Assembly: GCF_001493375.1 (NCBI RefSeq)
Contig: NZ_LN929894.1
Coordinates: forward strand, 1-64,000
Direction of reading: 5' to 3'
DNA length: 64,000 bases
Source of the DNA: Streptomyces specialis
GTDB taxonomy: Bacteria > Actinomycetota > Actinomycetes > Streptomycetales > Streptomycetaceae
Within the stretch, counting starts at the first letter, position 1; each line of letters opens with the position of its first letter. The notes beneath the pieces are model-generated. The model made no database searches, was not told the origin of the DNA, and saw only the letters and a program-made list of their open reading frames with translations. This document shows positions 1 to 8,750 of this stretch, piece by piece. The position numbers and the translations under genes are program-made.

Positions 1-234
1 CCCGCCCGCCCCGGTGCACCCGCCGCGCCCCCCTCGCGGGTGCGGGCCGTCGCGCTGCTGCCGGTCGACTACGGCGTGCTGTGCGCCGTGTTCGTCCTCC
101 TCGGCAGCGAACGCGCCTTCCGGTTCGGCTACCTGGTGCTGTGCGCGGTCTACGTGCTCTTCTGCGCCGCGTTCTCGGTGAAGTGGTTCCGCGAGCTCTC
201 GGCCCTCAACGCGTCGAGCGCGCCCCTGAGCTGA
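1..234 (+). CDS. C-terminal fragment of a CDP-alcohol phosphatidyltransferase-like membrane protein
   Basis: The reading frame is open from base 1 and stops at 234, so only about 77 C-terminal residues are present. They form two hydrophobic segments (LLPVDYGVLCAVFVLLG and a second around YLVLCAVYVLFCAAFSV), followed by the basic/aromatic end VKWFRELSAL. This layout resembles the C-terminus of CDP-alcohol phosphatidyltransferases, which transfer a phospho-alcohol from a CDP-activated donor in the membrane. The catalytic DGx2ARx8Gx3D motif would lie upstream of the window, so the assignment is an inference. Its 3' end overlaps the convergent nucleotidyltransferase gene by 85 bp, and the two could act in one pathway making and using a CDP-alcohol. 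Confidence 0.5.
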   Translation, partial: PARPGAPAAPPSRVRAVALLPVDYGVLCAVFVLLGSERAFRFGYLVLCAVYVLFCAAFSVKWFRELSALNASSAPLS

Positions 235-620
235 GTGCTGGACGTGTGCACGGTGTAGGGGAAGTAGACGATCTCCACGCCCACCGTCGCGAAGTCCCGC
301 TCCAGCTTGTCCCCCTTGGCGGTGCCCCGCCAGTCGTCGCCCTTGAACAGGACGTCGAAACGGACCTGCTGCCAGGTGTCCAGCTTGTCCGGGACCGTCT
401 CCACGAACGCCGCGTCCACGTACCGGATGCTGCGGACGATCTCCAGCCGCTCCACGAGCGGGATCACCGGCGGGCGCCCCTTCGCCAGCTCGGCCATCTC
501 GTCGGAGACGACGCCCGCGACCAGGTAGTCGCATCTGCTTCTCGCGTGTCTGAGCACGTTGAGGTGCCCCACATGGAAGAGGTCGTAGACCCCCGGCGCG
601 TAACCTACAGTGTGCGGCAT
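150..620 (-). CDS. Cytidylyltransferase-like nucleotidyltransferase (TagD/HIGH family)
   Basis: This 156-residue protein begins MPHTVGYAPGVYDLFHVGHL, which carries the HxGH nucleotide-binding signature of the nucleotidyltransferase alpha/beta phosphodiesterase superfamily. The C-terminal signature appears as HTSSTQLR, matching the family's SSTxIR, with FKGDDWRG in between. The length fits single-domain glycerol-3-phosphate or ethanolamine-phosphate cytidylyltransferases, which activate a phospho-alcohol with CTP in the cytosol. The exact substrate cannot be read from the sequence. It lies next to a CDP-alcohol transferase fragment and an exopolysaccharide locus, suggesting a role in envelope glycan or phospholipid head-group synthesis. 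Confidence 0.75.
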   Translation of the reverse strand: MPHTVGYAPGVYDLFHVGHLNVLRHARSRCDYLVAGVVSDEMAELAKGRPPVIPLVERLEIVRSIRYVDAAFVETVPDKLDTWQQVRFDVLFKGDDWRGTAKGDKLERDFATVGVEIVYFPYTVHTSSTQLRGALDALRAESSRNHFTENAAQKST

Positions 621-804
621 ATGCCCGAACCCCCCACTGGTCCCCGGCCCGTCCGGACCTTCGGCTCATGAGCTGATGAACGAAAACCATAACGCCCGAT
701 CGACGGCGGGGGAGGTCCGCATGCTGACACGCGGTGGAGTTCTGCCGATAGGCTGGATACTCATCGCTGTCGGGGGAGGCGTATCGAGGGGGAGGAGTAT
801 CACC

Positions 805-2079
805 ATGCGCGACGACACGCCACGCTCCGGCGGCGAACGACTGCTGCTCGTGTCCACGAACTACGCGCCCGAGCAGGCCGGTATAGGCCCGTACGCGACG
901 CAGATCGCCGAGCACTTCGCGGCGGAGCGCGGTGCCGAGGTGCACGTGCTCGCCGGCATGCCGCACTACCCGGCCTGGCGTGTGGACCCCGCGTACCGGG
1001 GGAAGTGGCGTGTCCGCGACGAGCGCGCCGGGGTGCTCGTGCACCGAAGACGCCACTCCGTTCCCGCCCGCCAGACGGCCGCCCGCCGCGCCCTGTACGA
1101 GGCGTCGATCCTCGCCCACGGCCTGCTCGCGCCCCCGCGCATATCCCGCCCCGACGCCGTGCTGGCCCAGGTGCCGAGCCTGGCCGGCGGAGTGCTCGCG
1201 GGCCGTCTCGCCCGCCGGTACGGAGTTCCGTATGTACCCGTCGTGCAGGACCTGATGGGCGCCGCCGCCGAGCAGAGCGGCATCAGCGGCGGCGGCCGGG
1301 CCGCGTCCGCCGCGTCCGCCGTGGAACGCCGCATGCTGCGCGGCGCCACGCTCGTCGGCATCATCCACGAGACCTTCCGCGCGCGCGTGCGCGCGCTCGG
1401 CGTGCCCGAGGACCGCATCCGCCTGGTGCCCAACTGGTCGCACGTCAGCGGCCCCTCGGTGCCGCGCGAGAAGACCCGCGCCCGGCTGGGATGGCCGCCC
1501 GGCCAGACCGTGCTGCTGCACTCGGGGAACATGGGCCTCAAGCAGGGCCTCGAAGTCCTGGTCGAGACCGCCCGCCACGCGCCCGAGCTGCGCGTCGTGC
1601 TGATGGGCGAGGGCAGCCAGCGCGCGCGGCTGGCCGAGCTGGCCGCCGGAGTGCCCAACATCGAGTTCCTGCCGCCCGCCGACACCGAGGACTTCCCCGA
1701 TGTCCTGGCCGCGGCCGACGCGCTCGTCGTCACCCAGCGGGCCGCCGTCCTCGACATGAGCGTGCCGTCCAAGCTCACCTCCTACTTCGCCGCCGGCCGG
1801 CCCGTCATCGCCTCGGTCGCCGCGGGCGGCGGCACCGCGCAGGAGATCCAACGCTCCGACGCCGGCCGGCTGGTCCCGCCGGAGGACCCCGCCGCCCTGG
1901 CCACCGCCGCCCGCGAGCTGGCCGCCGACCCCGCCGCCGCCGACGCCATCGGGGCCAGGGGCGCCGGGTACGCCCGCGACCACCTGTCCCGCGAGGCGGG
2001 GCTGGCCCGTGTCACCGCACTGCTCGACGAGGCGCTGGCCCTGGCCGGGCGGCCCGTCCGGAAGGGAAGAGACGCATGA
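805..2079 (+). CDS. Glycosyltransferase family 4, WcaI-like
   Basis: The product is 424 residues. It has the GT-B N-terminal signature NYAPEQAGIGPYATQIAEHF and GMPHYPAW seen in WcaI-type colanic acid glycosyltransferases. The C-terminal donor domain holds LLHSGNMGLKQGLEVL and DMSVPSKLTSYFAAGRPVIASV. It probably transfers a sugar from a nucleotide donor to a lipid-linked intermediate on the inner face of the membrane. I chose ATG 805 because GGAGG at 791-795 is well placed; the frame is open further upstream but without the family's start. The stop overlaps the next start by ATGA, so it is the first gene of a coupled wzz-wzx-like operon. Confidence 0.88.
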   Translation: MRDDTPRSGGERLLLVSTNYAPEQAGIGPYATQIAEHFAAERGAEVHVLAGMPHYPAWRVDPAYRGKWRVRDERAGVLVHRRRHSVPARQTAARRALYEASILAHGLLAPPRISRPDAVLAQVPSLAGGVLAGRLARRYGVPYVPVVQDLMGAAAEQSGISGGGRAASAASAVERRMLRGATLVGIIHETFRARVRALGVPEDRIRLVPNWSHVSGPSVPREKTRARLGWPPGQTVLLHSGNMGLKQGLEVLVETARHAPELRVVLMGEGSQRARLAELAAGVPNIEFLPPADTEDFPDVLAAADALVVTQRAAVLDMSVPSKLTSYFAAGRPVIASVAAGGGTAQEIQRSDAGRLVPPEDPAALATAARELAADPAAADAIGARGAGYARDHLSREAGLARVTALLDEALALAGRPVRKGRDA

Positions 2080-3911
2080 GCGCCGCGCGCGAGGACGGCC
2101 GCGGCTTCGCCGGCCAGGGCGGCCCCTCCGGGCACCCCTACGACGAGCCCGACCTGCTGCGCGACCAGTTCCGCCAGTTGCTGCGCTACCGGCTGCTGAT
2201 CATCTGCGGCATCCTGGTCGGCCTGGCCGGCGGCGGCTGGCTCGGTGTGAGCAGCAACGACACGTACATCGCCACCAGCGAGATCACCGTCCGCATCCCC
2301 ACGGCCGACCCGCTGGCCGAGACGACCGCCGTCGACCGCGTCGTGATGGGCTCCGAGCGCCGCACCGCCGTCAGCAACCTGGTCGCCCAGCTCGCCGCCG
2401 AGGCACTCGGCGTCCCCACCGACCGGGCCAAGGGGCTCAAGAGCGGCCTCCAGGTCACCAATCCGCCCAACACCGAGGTGCTGCGCTTCGCGTACTCGGC
2501 GGACGACCCGGACGTGGCCGCCGAGCGGGCCAACGCCTTCGTCGACGCCTACCTCCAGAACCGCGAGAACGACGCCCTGGCCAGCCTCCAGCGCACCATC
2601 GACTCCTACGAGCAGCAGCGCGAGCCGCTGCTGGAGCGCCGCGCCGAGCTGGAGGACCGCCTCGCGGTCAGCCTGGAGGGCACCACCGGCTACGACCGGA
2701 CCATCGCCGACCTGTCGGGCGTCAACGACGAGATCTCCGACATCAACGCCAACATCGCCGCCCTCCAGGCCCTGGACACCAGCGGCGGCCAGGTCATCAC
2801 CGAGGCCACCCCGCCCGGCAGCCCCTCCGGCCCCGGCCTGCCGCTGCTGCTCGGCCTCGGCTATCTCGTCGGTATCGGCATCGGGCTGCTCGCCGCCTGG
2901 GTCCGGCTGGTGTTCGACCCCACCGTCCGCTCCTCGGGCGACGTGACCCGCGCCCTGCGCGCCCCCGTCCTCGGCGTCCTGCCCCGCACCGGGCGCGGCC
3001 CCCCCGACCAGCTCCTCGCGGAGGGCAGGCTGGCGGAGGAGTACCGCTCGGTCGCGTTCCGCCTCGCCTACGACGAGACGTTCGCCCAGCGCCGCCGCCT
3101 GTTGGTGGTCGCGCCGCGCGGCAGCATCGGGACGCCGCTGGCCGCGTCGGTCAACCTCACGGCCGCCTTCGCCGAGATGGGCATGGACGCCCTGCTCGTC
3201 GAGGCCGACCTGCGCACCCCCACCCTCACCGACCAGCTCCGGCACGCCGACGGCGTCCGCCCCGGCTGGGCCAGCTCGCCCGGCGGCGTGGACGGCGGCT
3301 GGCCGGCCGGCATGCGCGTGCCGATAGACGCGGGCGAGTCCGGGATCTTCGACCTGGTCCCGGGCCGCCGGGTGCGGAACGTGCCGCGCGCCCTGACCTC
3401 CCCGGCCGCCACCCAGCTCATCGCGCACGCCGACACCAAGGGCTCGGTCGTCGTCGTCCTCGCCCCCGCCGTCCTGTCCTACGCCGACGCCATCGCGCTC
3501 ATCGACCGCGTCGACGGCGTACTCGTCGTCTGCGACCCCAGCCAGGTCCGCCGCGACGACCTCGCCCGTGTGCGGGAGCTGGTCGTCGGCGCCGGCGGCA
3601 TCCTGCTCGGCGCGGTGCTGCACTCCTGGGGCAGCGGCAGCGGCGAACTCCAGCAGCACGGGGGCGAGACCGCCGGCCCCGCCACGACCGGGCTCGTCGC
3701 CGGGCCCCCCGGCGGCCGGGCCGCGGCGCGGGCGCGCGCCGCCGACGACCGGATCAGGTACCGCGACGCCCCCGCCAGGGACCGCGAGCGGGAGCGGGAG
3801 CGCCGCGTGCCCCGCCCGCCGGACGCGGATCTGCGGGACATCGGCTCCGAGACGCTGGGTCTGCGCATCCTCGACCCCAGCGAGCTGGAAGACGGCTCCC
3901 CCCGGCAGTGA
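2076..3911 (+). CDS. Wzz-type polysaccharide co-polymerase with degenerate BY-kinase domain
   Basis: This 611-residue protein has the Wzz topology. A first membrane helix lies near residues 40-60 (LLIICGILVGLAGGGWLGV), followed by an extracytoplasmic coiled coil and a second helix near 250-275 (LPLLLGLGYLVGIGIGLLAAW). It then continues into a cytoplasmic CpsD/BY-kinase-like P-loop fold. The Walker A position, about residues 344-356, reads APRGSIGTPLAAS and lacks the GKS/T lysine; the A' position reads LLVEADLR. The C-terminus has a charged RERERERR stretch and no tyrosine cluster. It probably sets chain length or assembly without being an active tyrosine kinase. It is translationally coupled on both sides (ATGA before, GTGA after). 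Confidence 0.82.
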   Translation: MSAAREDGRGFAGQGGPSGHPYDEPDLLRDQFRQLLRYRLLIICGILVGLAGGGWLGVSSNDTYIATSEITVRIPTADPLAETTAVDRVVMGSERRTAVSNLVAQLAAEALGVPTDRAKGLKSGLQVTNPPNTEVLRFAYSADDPDVAAERANAFVDAYLQNRENDALASLQRTIDSYEQQREPLLERRAELEDRLAVSLEGTTGYDRTIADLSGVNDEISDINANIAALQALDTSGGQVITEATPPGSPSGPGLPLLLGLGYLVGIGIGLLAAWVRLVFDPTVRSSGDVTRALRAPVLGVLPRTGRGPPDQLLAEGRLAEEYRSVAFRLAYDETFAQRRRLLVVAPRGSIGTPLAASVNLTAAFAEMGMDALLVEADLRTPTLTDQLRHADGVRPGWASSPGGVDGGWPAGMRVPIDAGESGIFDLVPGRRVRNVPRALTSPAATQLIAHADTKGSVVVVLAPAVLSYADAIALIDRVDGVLVVCDPSQVRRDDLARVRELVVGAGGILLGAVLHSWGSGSGELQQHGGETAGPATTGLVAGPPGGRAAARARAADDRIRYRDAPARDRERERERRVPRPPDADLRDIGSETLGLRILDPSELEDGSPRQ

Positions 3912-5125
3912 GCGGCAGACGCAACGCGGCGGCCCTGGCCTCGGTCGCCGACCAGGGTGTGGCCGCGCTCACCAACATCGCGGTCGTGGTGTGCGCGGCC
4001 CGGCAGTCCACCGCCGCCGACTTCGCCTCGTTCGCCGTCGTCTACACGGTGTTCGCGCTGCTCCTCGGCTGCGCCGGGGCGTACGTCGGCCAGGCGCTGG
4101 TGCTGCGCCGGGGGCCCGCGCCCGAGCTGCACCGGCACTGCGTGGAGTCCGGTGCGTTCACCCTGTACGCCTCGGCGGTGGTGGGCGCGGTCCTGGCCGC
4201 CGTCACCTGGCCGCTCTCCGGCGGCATGCCCGAGGGACTGACGGCGCTCGGGCTGGTGCTGCCGGTCGTGCTCACGCAGGACACCCTGCGGTACGCGTTC
4301 GCCGTGCCCGGCCGCCCGCACCTGGCGCTCGCCGCCGACACGCTGCGCTGCGCCGTCGCCGTCCCGGTCCTCGCCCTCCAGCCGTACGGCACCGGCCCGG
4401 GCCGGATGGTGCTGGCCTGGGGGCTGTCCGCGCTGCCCGCCGTGCTGCTGTCGGTGCTGCTGCTGGCCCACGTCACACGGGGCGCGGTGCGCGGTGCCCG
4501 CGCCCGCGCGCTGCTCGACCGCGGGCATCTGGGGCGCCGGTTCGCCGTGGAGTTCGGCGTCGGGAACGCGGCCTCGCAGCTCGCCATCGTCGGCCTCGGC
4601 GTCTTCGGCAACCACCTGGCGGTCGGCGCCCTGCGCGGCGCCACCACGCTCTTCGGGCCGATGAACGTGCTGTTCAACGCCGCGACCGGCTTCGGCCCGC
4701 CGTTGCTGGGCCGGGTCGGGACCCCGCACCGGCAGGCCCGCGCCGCCGCGCTGGCGGGCGGTGGACTCGCGGGCGTCGCCGCCCTGACGGCGGCCGGGCT
4801 GGCGCTGCTGCCCGACGGGCTCGGCCGTGAGCTGCTCGGCGACACGTGGGAGCCGGCGGCCGGGCTGCTGCCCGCGACCGGCAGCCAGTACGCCGCGATG
4901 GCGCTGGGCACCTGCGGTCTGCTGCTGCTGCGCGTCCTGGTGCCGCGCGCCACGCTGCCGATCCAGGTGGTGTTCTCGGCCGTCTCGGTGGCCTGCCTGA
5001 TGACGGGGTACGTGGTCGGCGGCATCCAGGGCGCGGCGTGGGGTCTGTGTGTCGGCTCGGCCGCCAAGGCGGGCGCGGTCTGGCTGCGGGTCGGCCTGGA
5101 GCTGCGGACGGTCGTCAGGCACTGA
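3908..5125 (+). CDS. Wzx-like polysaccharide flippase (MOP superfamily membrane protein)
   Basis: This is a roughly 405-residue very hydrophobic protein. I count about ten or more membrane segments, with an N-terminal stretch typical of the MOP/oligosaccharide flippase group (AALASVADQGVAALTNIAVVV). Family members move lipid-linked repeat units across the cytoplasmic membrane before polymerisation. GTG 3908 is chosen because it overlaps the upstream stop as GTGA, giving coupling with the co-polymerase gene. No motif fixes the substrate, and a general membrane protein of another family is possible. The position directly after glycosyltransferase and Wzz-type genes supports the assignment. Confidence 0.72.
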   Translation: MSGRRNAAALASVADQGVAALTNIAVVVCAARQSTAADFASFAVVYTVFALLLGCAGAYVGQALVLRRGPAPELHRHCVESGAFTLYASAVVGAVLAAVTWPLSGGMPEGLTALGLVLPVVLTQDTLRYAFAVPGRPHLALAADTLRCAVAVPVLALQPYGTGPGRMVLAWGLSALPAVLLSVLLLAHVTRGAVRGARARALLDRGHLGRRFAVEFGVGNAASQLAIVGLGVFGNHLAVGALRGATTLFGPMNVLFNAATGFGPPLLGRVGTPHRQARAAALAGGGLAGVAALTAAGLALLPDGLGRELLGDTWEPAAGLLPATGSQYAAMALGTCGLLLLRVLVPRATLPIQVVFSAVSVACLMTGYVVGGIQGAAWGLCVGSAAKAGAVWLRVGLELRTVVRH

Positions 5126-5168
5126 CCGCGTCGGCCGGCGTCGCGGCCCTCCGGGGCGGACGCCTGGC

Positions 5169-5969
5169 TCAGGTCCGGTGCGGGCGGACCCAGTCGTGCT
5201 GCTCGCGCACCACGGTGACCCCGGCCGACCGGTAGAGCGCCACCGCCGCGTCGTTCGTGGCCGGTGTCGCGCCGGCGACCGCGCTCGCCCCGCGCCGGGC
5301 GAGGGCCGCGCACGCGCCCAGCACGGCGTCGCGCCCGTAGCCGTGCCCGCGGTGGCCGGGACGGGTGCCGACCGGTTCGAGCAGCCCGCACCTGCCGACG
5401 CCCGCGACCCATCCGGTCGCGGCGGCGGCGGGCTCCCCGTCGGGCGTGCGCACCAGGACCTCCTCGGCCAGCCCGCCCGCCGGGGACCGCTTCATCGCGC
5501 GCCACCGTTCGACGGTGAACGTGGAGCCCTCGAACGCGGACCGCTGCACCAGCACCCGATCGGCGGCACCGGCCTCACCGACCGGCTCGGCACGGCTGGT
5601 CACCGGCCGCGGGGTCCACGCCAGGACGAGCCAGGGGGTCTCCCGGTCGGGCCGCCACCCGGGCAGGGGCAGGCCGTCGGACCAGTCGTCGCCGGGGCCG
5701 AGCAGGTCCCCGGCGTCGGCGGCGAGCGCTTCCAGGCCGGCGCCGGGCGCGGCGGTCACGCGCAGCACGGGTCCGTCGAGGAAACCGGCCGCCACCGGCA
5801 CCGCGTCGTCGGTCCAGAGAAAGACGGCCGCGTCGTCGTACCGCAGATACCACCCCACGTCCCCGGGATGGAGGCCGCCGCCCGGGGCGTCGGCCGGTGT
5901 CCACGCGCACAGCGCGCGCAGCGCCGGGCCGGTTCCGGCGGGGGACAGGCGGTGCCGCGCGAGGACCAT
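5169..5969 (-). CDS. GNAT-family N-acetyltransferase
   Basis: The 266-residue product carries a GNAT fold at its C-terminal end. GTRPGHRGHGYGRDAVLGAC (about residues 205-225) is the acetyl-CoA pyrophosphate-binding R/Q-x-x-G-x-G/A loop, and ATNDAAVALYRSAGV is the closing motif B region. The N-terminal half is a weaker, possibly second GNAT-like domain, which is common in actinomycete acetyltransferases. The acceptor is unknown. The start at 5969 (ATG, MVLARHRL) is the first good methionine. The gene is convergent with the flippase and separated by only 43 bp. Confidence 0.8.
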   Translation of the reverse strand: MVLARHRLSPAGTGPALRALCAWTPADAPGGGLHPGDVGWYLRYDDAAVFLWTDDAVPVAAGFLDGPVLRVTAAPGAGLEALAADAGDLLGPGDDWSDGLPLPGWRPDRETPWLVLAWTPRPVTSRAEPVGEAGAADRVLVQRSAFEGSTFTVERWRAMKRSPAGGLAEEVLVRTPDGEPAAAATGWVAGVGRCGLLEPVGTRPGHRGHGYGRDAVLGACAALARRGASAVAGATPATNDAAVALYRSAGVTVVREQHDWVRPHRT

Positions 5970-6043
5970 GGACGGAACGCTAGCCAGCGCGCCGGAGTGT
6001 GGCGACGGCTTTTCCGACCGGCCGGGAACCGGCCGGGGCGCGG

Positions 6044-7009
6044 TCAGGCAGTGAGTTCCCACACCGCGTGGGCCAGGGCGTCGGCGGTGCGGTCGAGGGC
6101 GGTGTCGGAGACGTTGGCGGTGTCGTCGCACACCCGGTGGTAGCAGGGGTCGAACGGTTCGCCCGCGGTGCCGCCCCACCGGTCGGCCTGCTCCTCGGTC
6201 ATGGCGAGCCCGGCGCCGGTGAACAGGCCACTGACCGGGATGTCCGCGGCGAGGAACGGGGCGTGGTCGCTGCGGCCGGACATCTCGTGGGCCGGTTCGG
6301 TGGCGATGCCGCGCGTGTCGAACCAGTTGGTGAGGACGGTGGCCAGCGCCGGGTCGTCGTCGTACACGAAGTACCCGGCGTTGGCGGAGCCCACCATGTC
6401 GGTGTTGAGGTAGCCGGTGACGGCGGCGCGAGCGCCGTCGTCCAGGCCGTCCACGTAGTGCCCGGAGCCGACCATGCCCAGCTCCTCGGCGCCCCACCAG
6501 GCGAACCGCACCCCCGCCCCCGGCCGGGCGCCGGTCCCGGCGAGGGTCAGCGCCAGTTCCAGCAGGACGGCCGCGCCGGAGCCGTTGTCGTTGACGCCTA
6601 GCACGCCCGGCACGCTGTCCAGGTGCGCCCCGGCCATCAGCACCTCGTCGGTGGCGGACCCCGGCCACTCGGCGATCAGGTTCCATCCGGTGGCCCCGGC
6701 GTGGGTGAACTCCTGCCGGGTCGTGGTGTACCCGGCCTCGTCCAGCAGGGCCTGGACGTGGTCCACGGCCGCCGCGTATCCCGGGCCGCCGTGGGCGCGG
6801 TCGCCGCCGTTGGCCTCGGTGAGGGCCGCCAGGTCGTTCAGGTGGGAGCGGACGTCCGCCACGTCGATGTCGGGCGCGGTCGCCGTCGCGGCGGGCCGTG
6901 GCGCGGCGGCGGTGCCGGCGGTGCCGGTGCCGGTCAGCAGGAGGCAGCCGGTCAGGACGGTGGCGGCGGCGCGGGCGGCGGGGCGGCGGAAGCGGGTCAC
7001 GGCCCGCAT
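6044..7009 (-). CDS. Secreted M28-family zinc aminopeptidase
   Basis: The protein is 321 residues from ATG 7009. An upstream ATG at 7033 is possible but leaves a longer lead before the signal peptide. Basic residues precede a hydrophobic helix (AAATVLTGCLLLTGTGTAGTAAA), so export is expected. The M28 di-zinc ligands are all visible: His in GAHLDS, Asp in NDNGSG, the catalytic/ligand pair in GAEELG, Asp in NTDMVG and His in PCYHRVCDD. The size and the CYHRVCDD ending match the Streptomyces griseus aminopeptidase type, a leucine-preferring extracellular exopeptidase. It probably releases amino acids from peptides outside the cell. Confidence 0.9.
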   Translation of the reverse strand: MRAVTRFRRPAARAAATVLTGCLLLTGTGTAGTAAAPRPAATATAPDIDVADVRSHLNDLAALTEANGGDRAHGGPGYAAAVDHVQALLDEAGYTTTRQEFTHAGATGWNLIAEWPGSATDEVLMAGAHLDSVPGVLGVNDNGSGAAVLLELALTLAGTGARPGAGVRFAWWGAEELGMVGSGHYVDGLDDGARAAVTGYLNTDMVGSANAGYFVYDDDPALATVLTNWFDTRGIATEPAHEMSGRSDHAPFLAADIPVSGLFTGAGLAMTEEQADRWGGTAGEPFDPCYHRVCDDTANVSDTALDRTADALAHAVWELTA

Positions 7010-7043
7010 CGTGCCGTGCCGGACCCGCGCCACGCGGCCCGCC

Positions 7044-8510
7044 TCACCGCAACTGCGCCCTCGGGTCCCCGCGCAGGGTGGTCACCAGGGCCAGGCAGAG
7101 CAGCGCGATCCCGATCCGGCCGGACGCCTGGAGGAGCGAGCCGCGCAGCAGGATGAAGCTGTACCCGGCGAGGACGGGGACGACGACGGCCAGCACGTTT
7201 CCCGGCGACGGGTCGTGGACCGTCCGCTGCACGTACTTGCGGTCGGTGCGGGCCGCCAGATATCCGACGCCGAGGAAACCGCCGATCATGCCGGGCGCCC
7301 CGAAGTCGAGCCACAGCTCCGCCCACAGCGGGGAGGACAGATTGGCGCTGTTGGTGCCCATCCAGCCGCCGACGAGGAACCCGGTGTCCTGCGGCTTGCC
7401 CTCCCACACGCTGCGCGGCACGAAGAACAGCGCGGCGCCCGCGACCTGCTTGCCGTACGTGTGGCCGTTGCCGTCCGCCTCGTAGGTGATGGTGTTGGCG
7501 AACATGTTCACCTGGTCGTAGTCCTTCACGACCAGGGGCTCCAGCCAGGACTGCGTCTCCACCTCCTGCCGGCCCTCCTCGTCGTAGCGGAAGCGGTCGG
7601 TGAACGGGAAGACGAGCAGCGCGAAGATCACGCCCAGCGCCAGCGCCGCCCGGTACATGACGGGGCTGCGCGGGAAGACGGTGAAGAGCAGCGCGAAGAG
7701 GACGGTGAGGAACCAGTACCGGGGGTTGGAGATCGGGTTGTTGACGATCGCGTTGATCACCAGCAGCCCGGCCCAGGGCAGCAGCACGCTCGGCCGCCGC
7801 CGCGCCGACCGCGACGTCACCATCCAGCGGGTCAGGAAGAGCAGCGCGAGCATCGCCGGGACGGTGCCGAAGCCGCGCAGCAGGGCGTTGCCCGCCTCGC
7901 CGCCGGTGGAGTCGGCCGCCTCGGCGCCGGTCGCCTCGCTGAGGCTGGCGCTGATCTCCTGGCGGCTGGCGAAGAAGACCGAGGGGCCGCCCAACTGGAC
8001 GATGAGCAGCGCGCTGGCGACGTAGGCGATGGCGACCAGGATGTAGAGCCGCTGCCGGTGCACGGTGGCGGGCGGGCGGCGCCTGCCGCGCAGCGAGGGC
8101 CGGTGCCGGGCCAGCAGTGCGCCCAGGTCGAAGGCGAACAGGCCGCACAGCACGTACGCGGTCGCGAGCTGGGTGTCGCCGCGCGGGCCGAGCACGGGCG
8201 TCGGGTCGCGGCCCAGGACGCTCTGCGCGAGCGGCGCGATGCCCATCGCGAGATAGGTGAACAGCCAGAAGGAACCCTGGATCAGCCGCCGCTGCCCGGA
8301 GAGCACCATCGCGCACAGCCGGATGCCCGCGTAACCGGCGACCACGAGCTGGAGGTAGAACGTGGCGTCCCGGACGCCCTCGCCGGGCTGCGCGGCCACC
8401 GCGAGGGGCAGCACGCCGACGACTCCGGCGATCAGCGGCACCGACAGCGGCCGGGACAGCACCGCCCGCCCGGGCACCTGCCGCGCCCGCGCGGCGAAGT
8501 CCACCGCCAC
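7044..8510 (-). CDS. Wzy-like oligosaccharide repeat-unit polymerase (multi-pass membrane protein)
   Basis: The 488-residue product has about ten or more hydrophobic helices and a large central loop. Near the end is MGTNSANLSSPLWAELWLDF followed by GAPGMIGGFLGVGYLA, a pattern typical of O-antigen or oligosaccharide repeat-unit polymerases. These join lipid-linked repeats on the outer face of the membrane. Start GTG 8510 is chosen because a GGGGGTGGAG ribosome site lies just upstream; GTG 8504 is an alternative. With the Wzz-like and Wzx-like genes nearby it supplies the missing polymerase of a Wzx/Wzy-type pathway. Sequence conservation in this family is low, so the call rests on topology, motif and context. 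Confidence 0.7.
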   Translation of the reverse strand: MAVDFAARARQVPGRAVLSRPLSVPLIAGVVGVLPLAVAAQPGEGVRDATFYLQLVVAGYAGIRLCAMVLSGQRRLIQGSFWLFTYLAMGIAPLAQSVLGRDPTPVLGPRGDTQLATAYVLCGLFAFDLGALLARHRPSLRGRRRPPATVHRQRLYILVAIAYVASALLIVQLGGPSVFFASRQEISASLSEATGAEAADSTGGEAGNALLRGFGTVPAMLALLFLTRWMVTSRSARRRPSVLLPWAGLLVINAIVNNPISNPRYWFLTVLFALLFTVFPRSPVMYRAALALGVIFALLVFPFTDRFRYDEEGRQEVETQSWLEPLVVKDYDQVNMFANTITYEADGNGHTYGKQVAGAALFFVPRSVWEGKPQDTGFLVGGWMGTNSANLSSPLWAELWLDFGAPGMIGGFLGVGYLAARTDRKYVQRTVHDPSPGNVLAVVVPVLAGYSFILLRGSLLQASGRIGIALLCLALVTTLRGDPRAQLR

Positions 8511-8750
8511 CGCTCCACCCCCTGCGCCTTCGTGTTCCCCCCGGCCGGACGGCCAGTCTAAGCGCCCCCCGGAACGGCCGTCGCCGCCCGCGCGCCGGGC
8601 CCTTCCGGTCTTACGGCTCAACGCCCGGTGAACACTGGCCGAAGCCTCACCGACCGGGTCCGCGACGGCGGCTCCGCCCTCGTATGTTGGCGTGCGCCCC
8701 CCACCCTTGATGATCAGTGGCGCTCGCACGAGGCGGAGGCGGATGCGGTC

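Noticed and set aside
1782..3659. Minus-strand open frame opposite the Wzz-like gene
   Set aside because: It is Gly/Ala/Val/Asp-rich antisense shadow with no recognisable domain or ribosome site.
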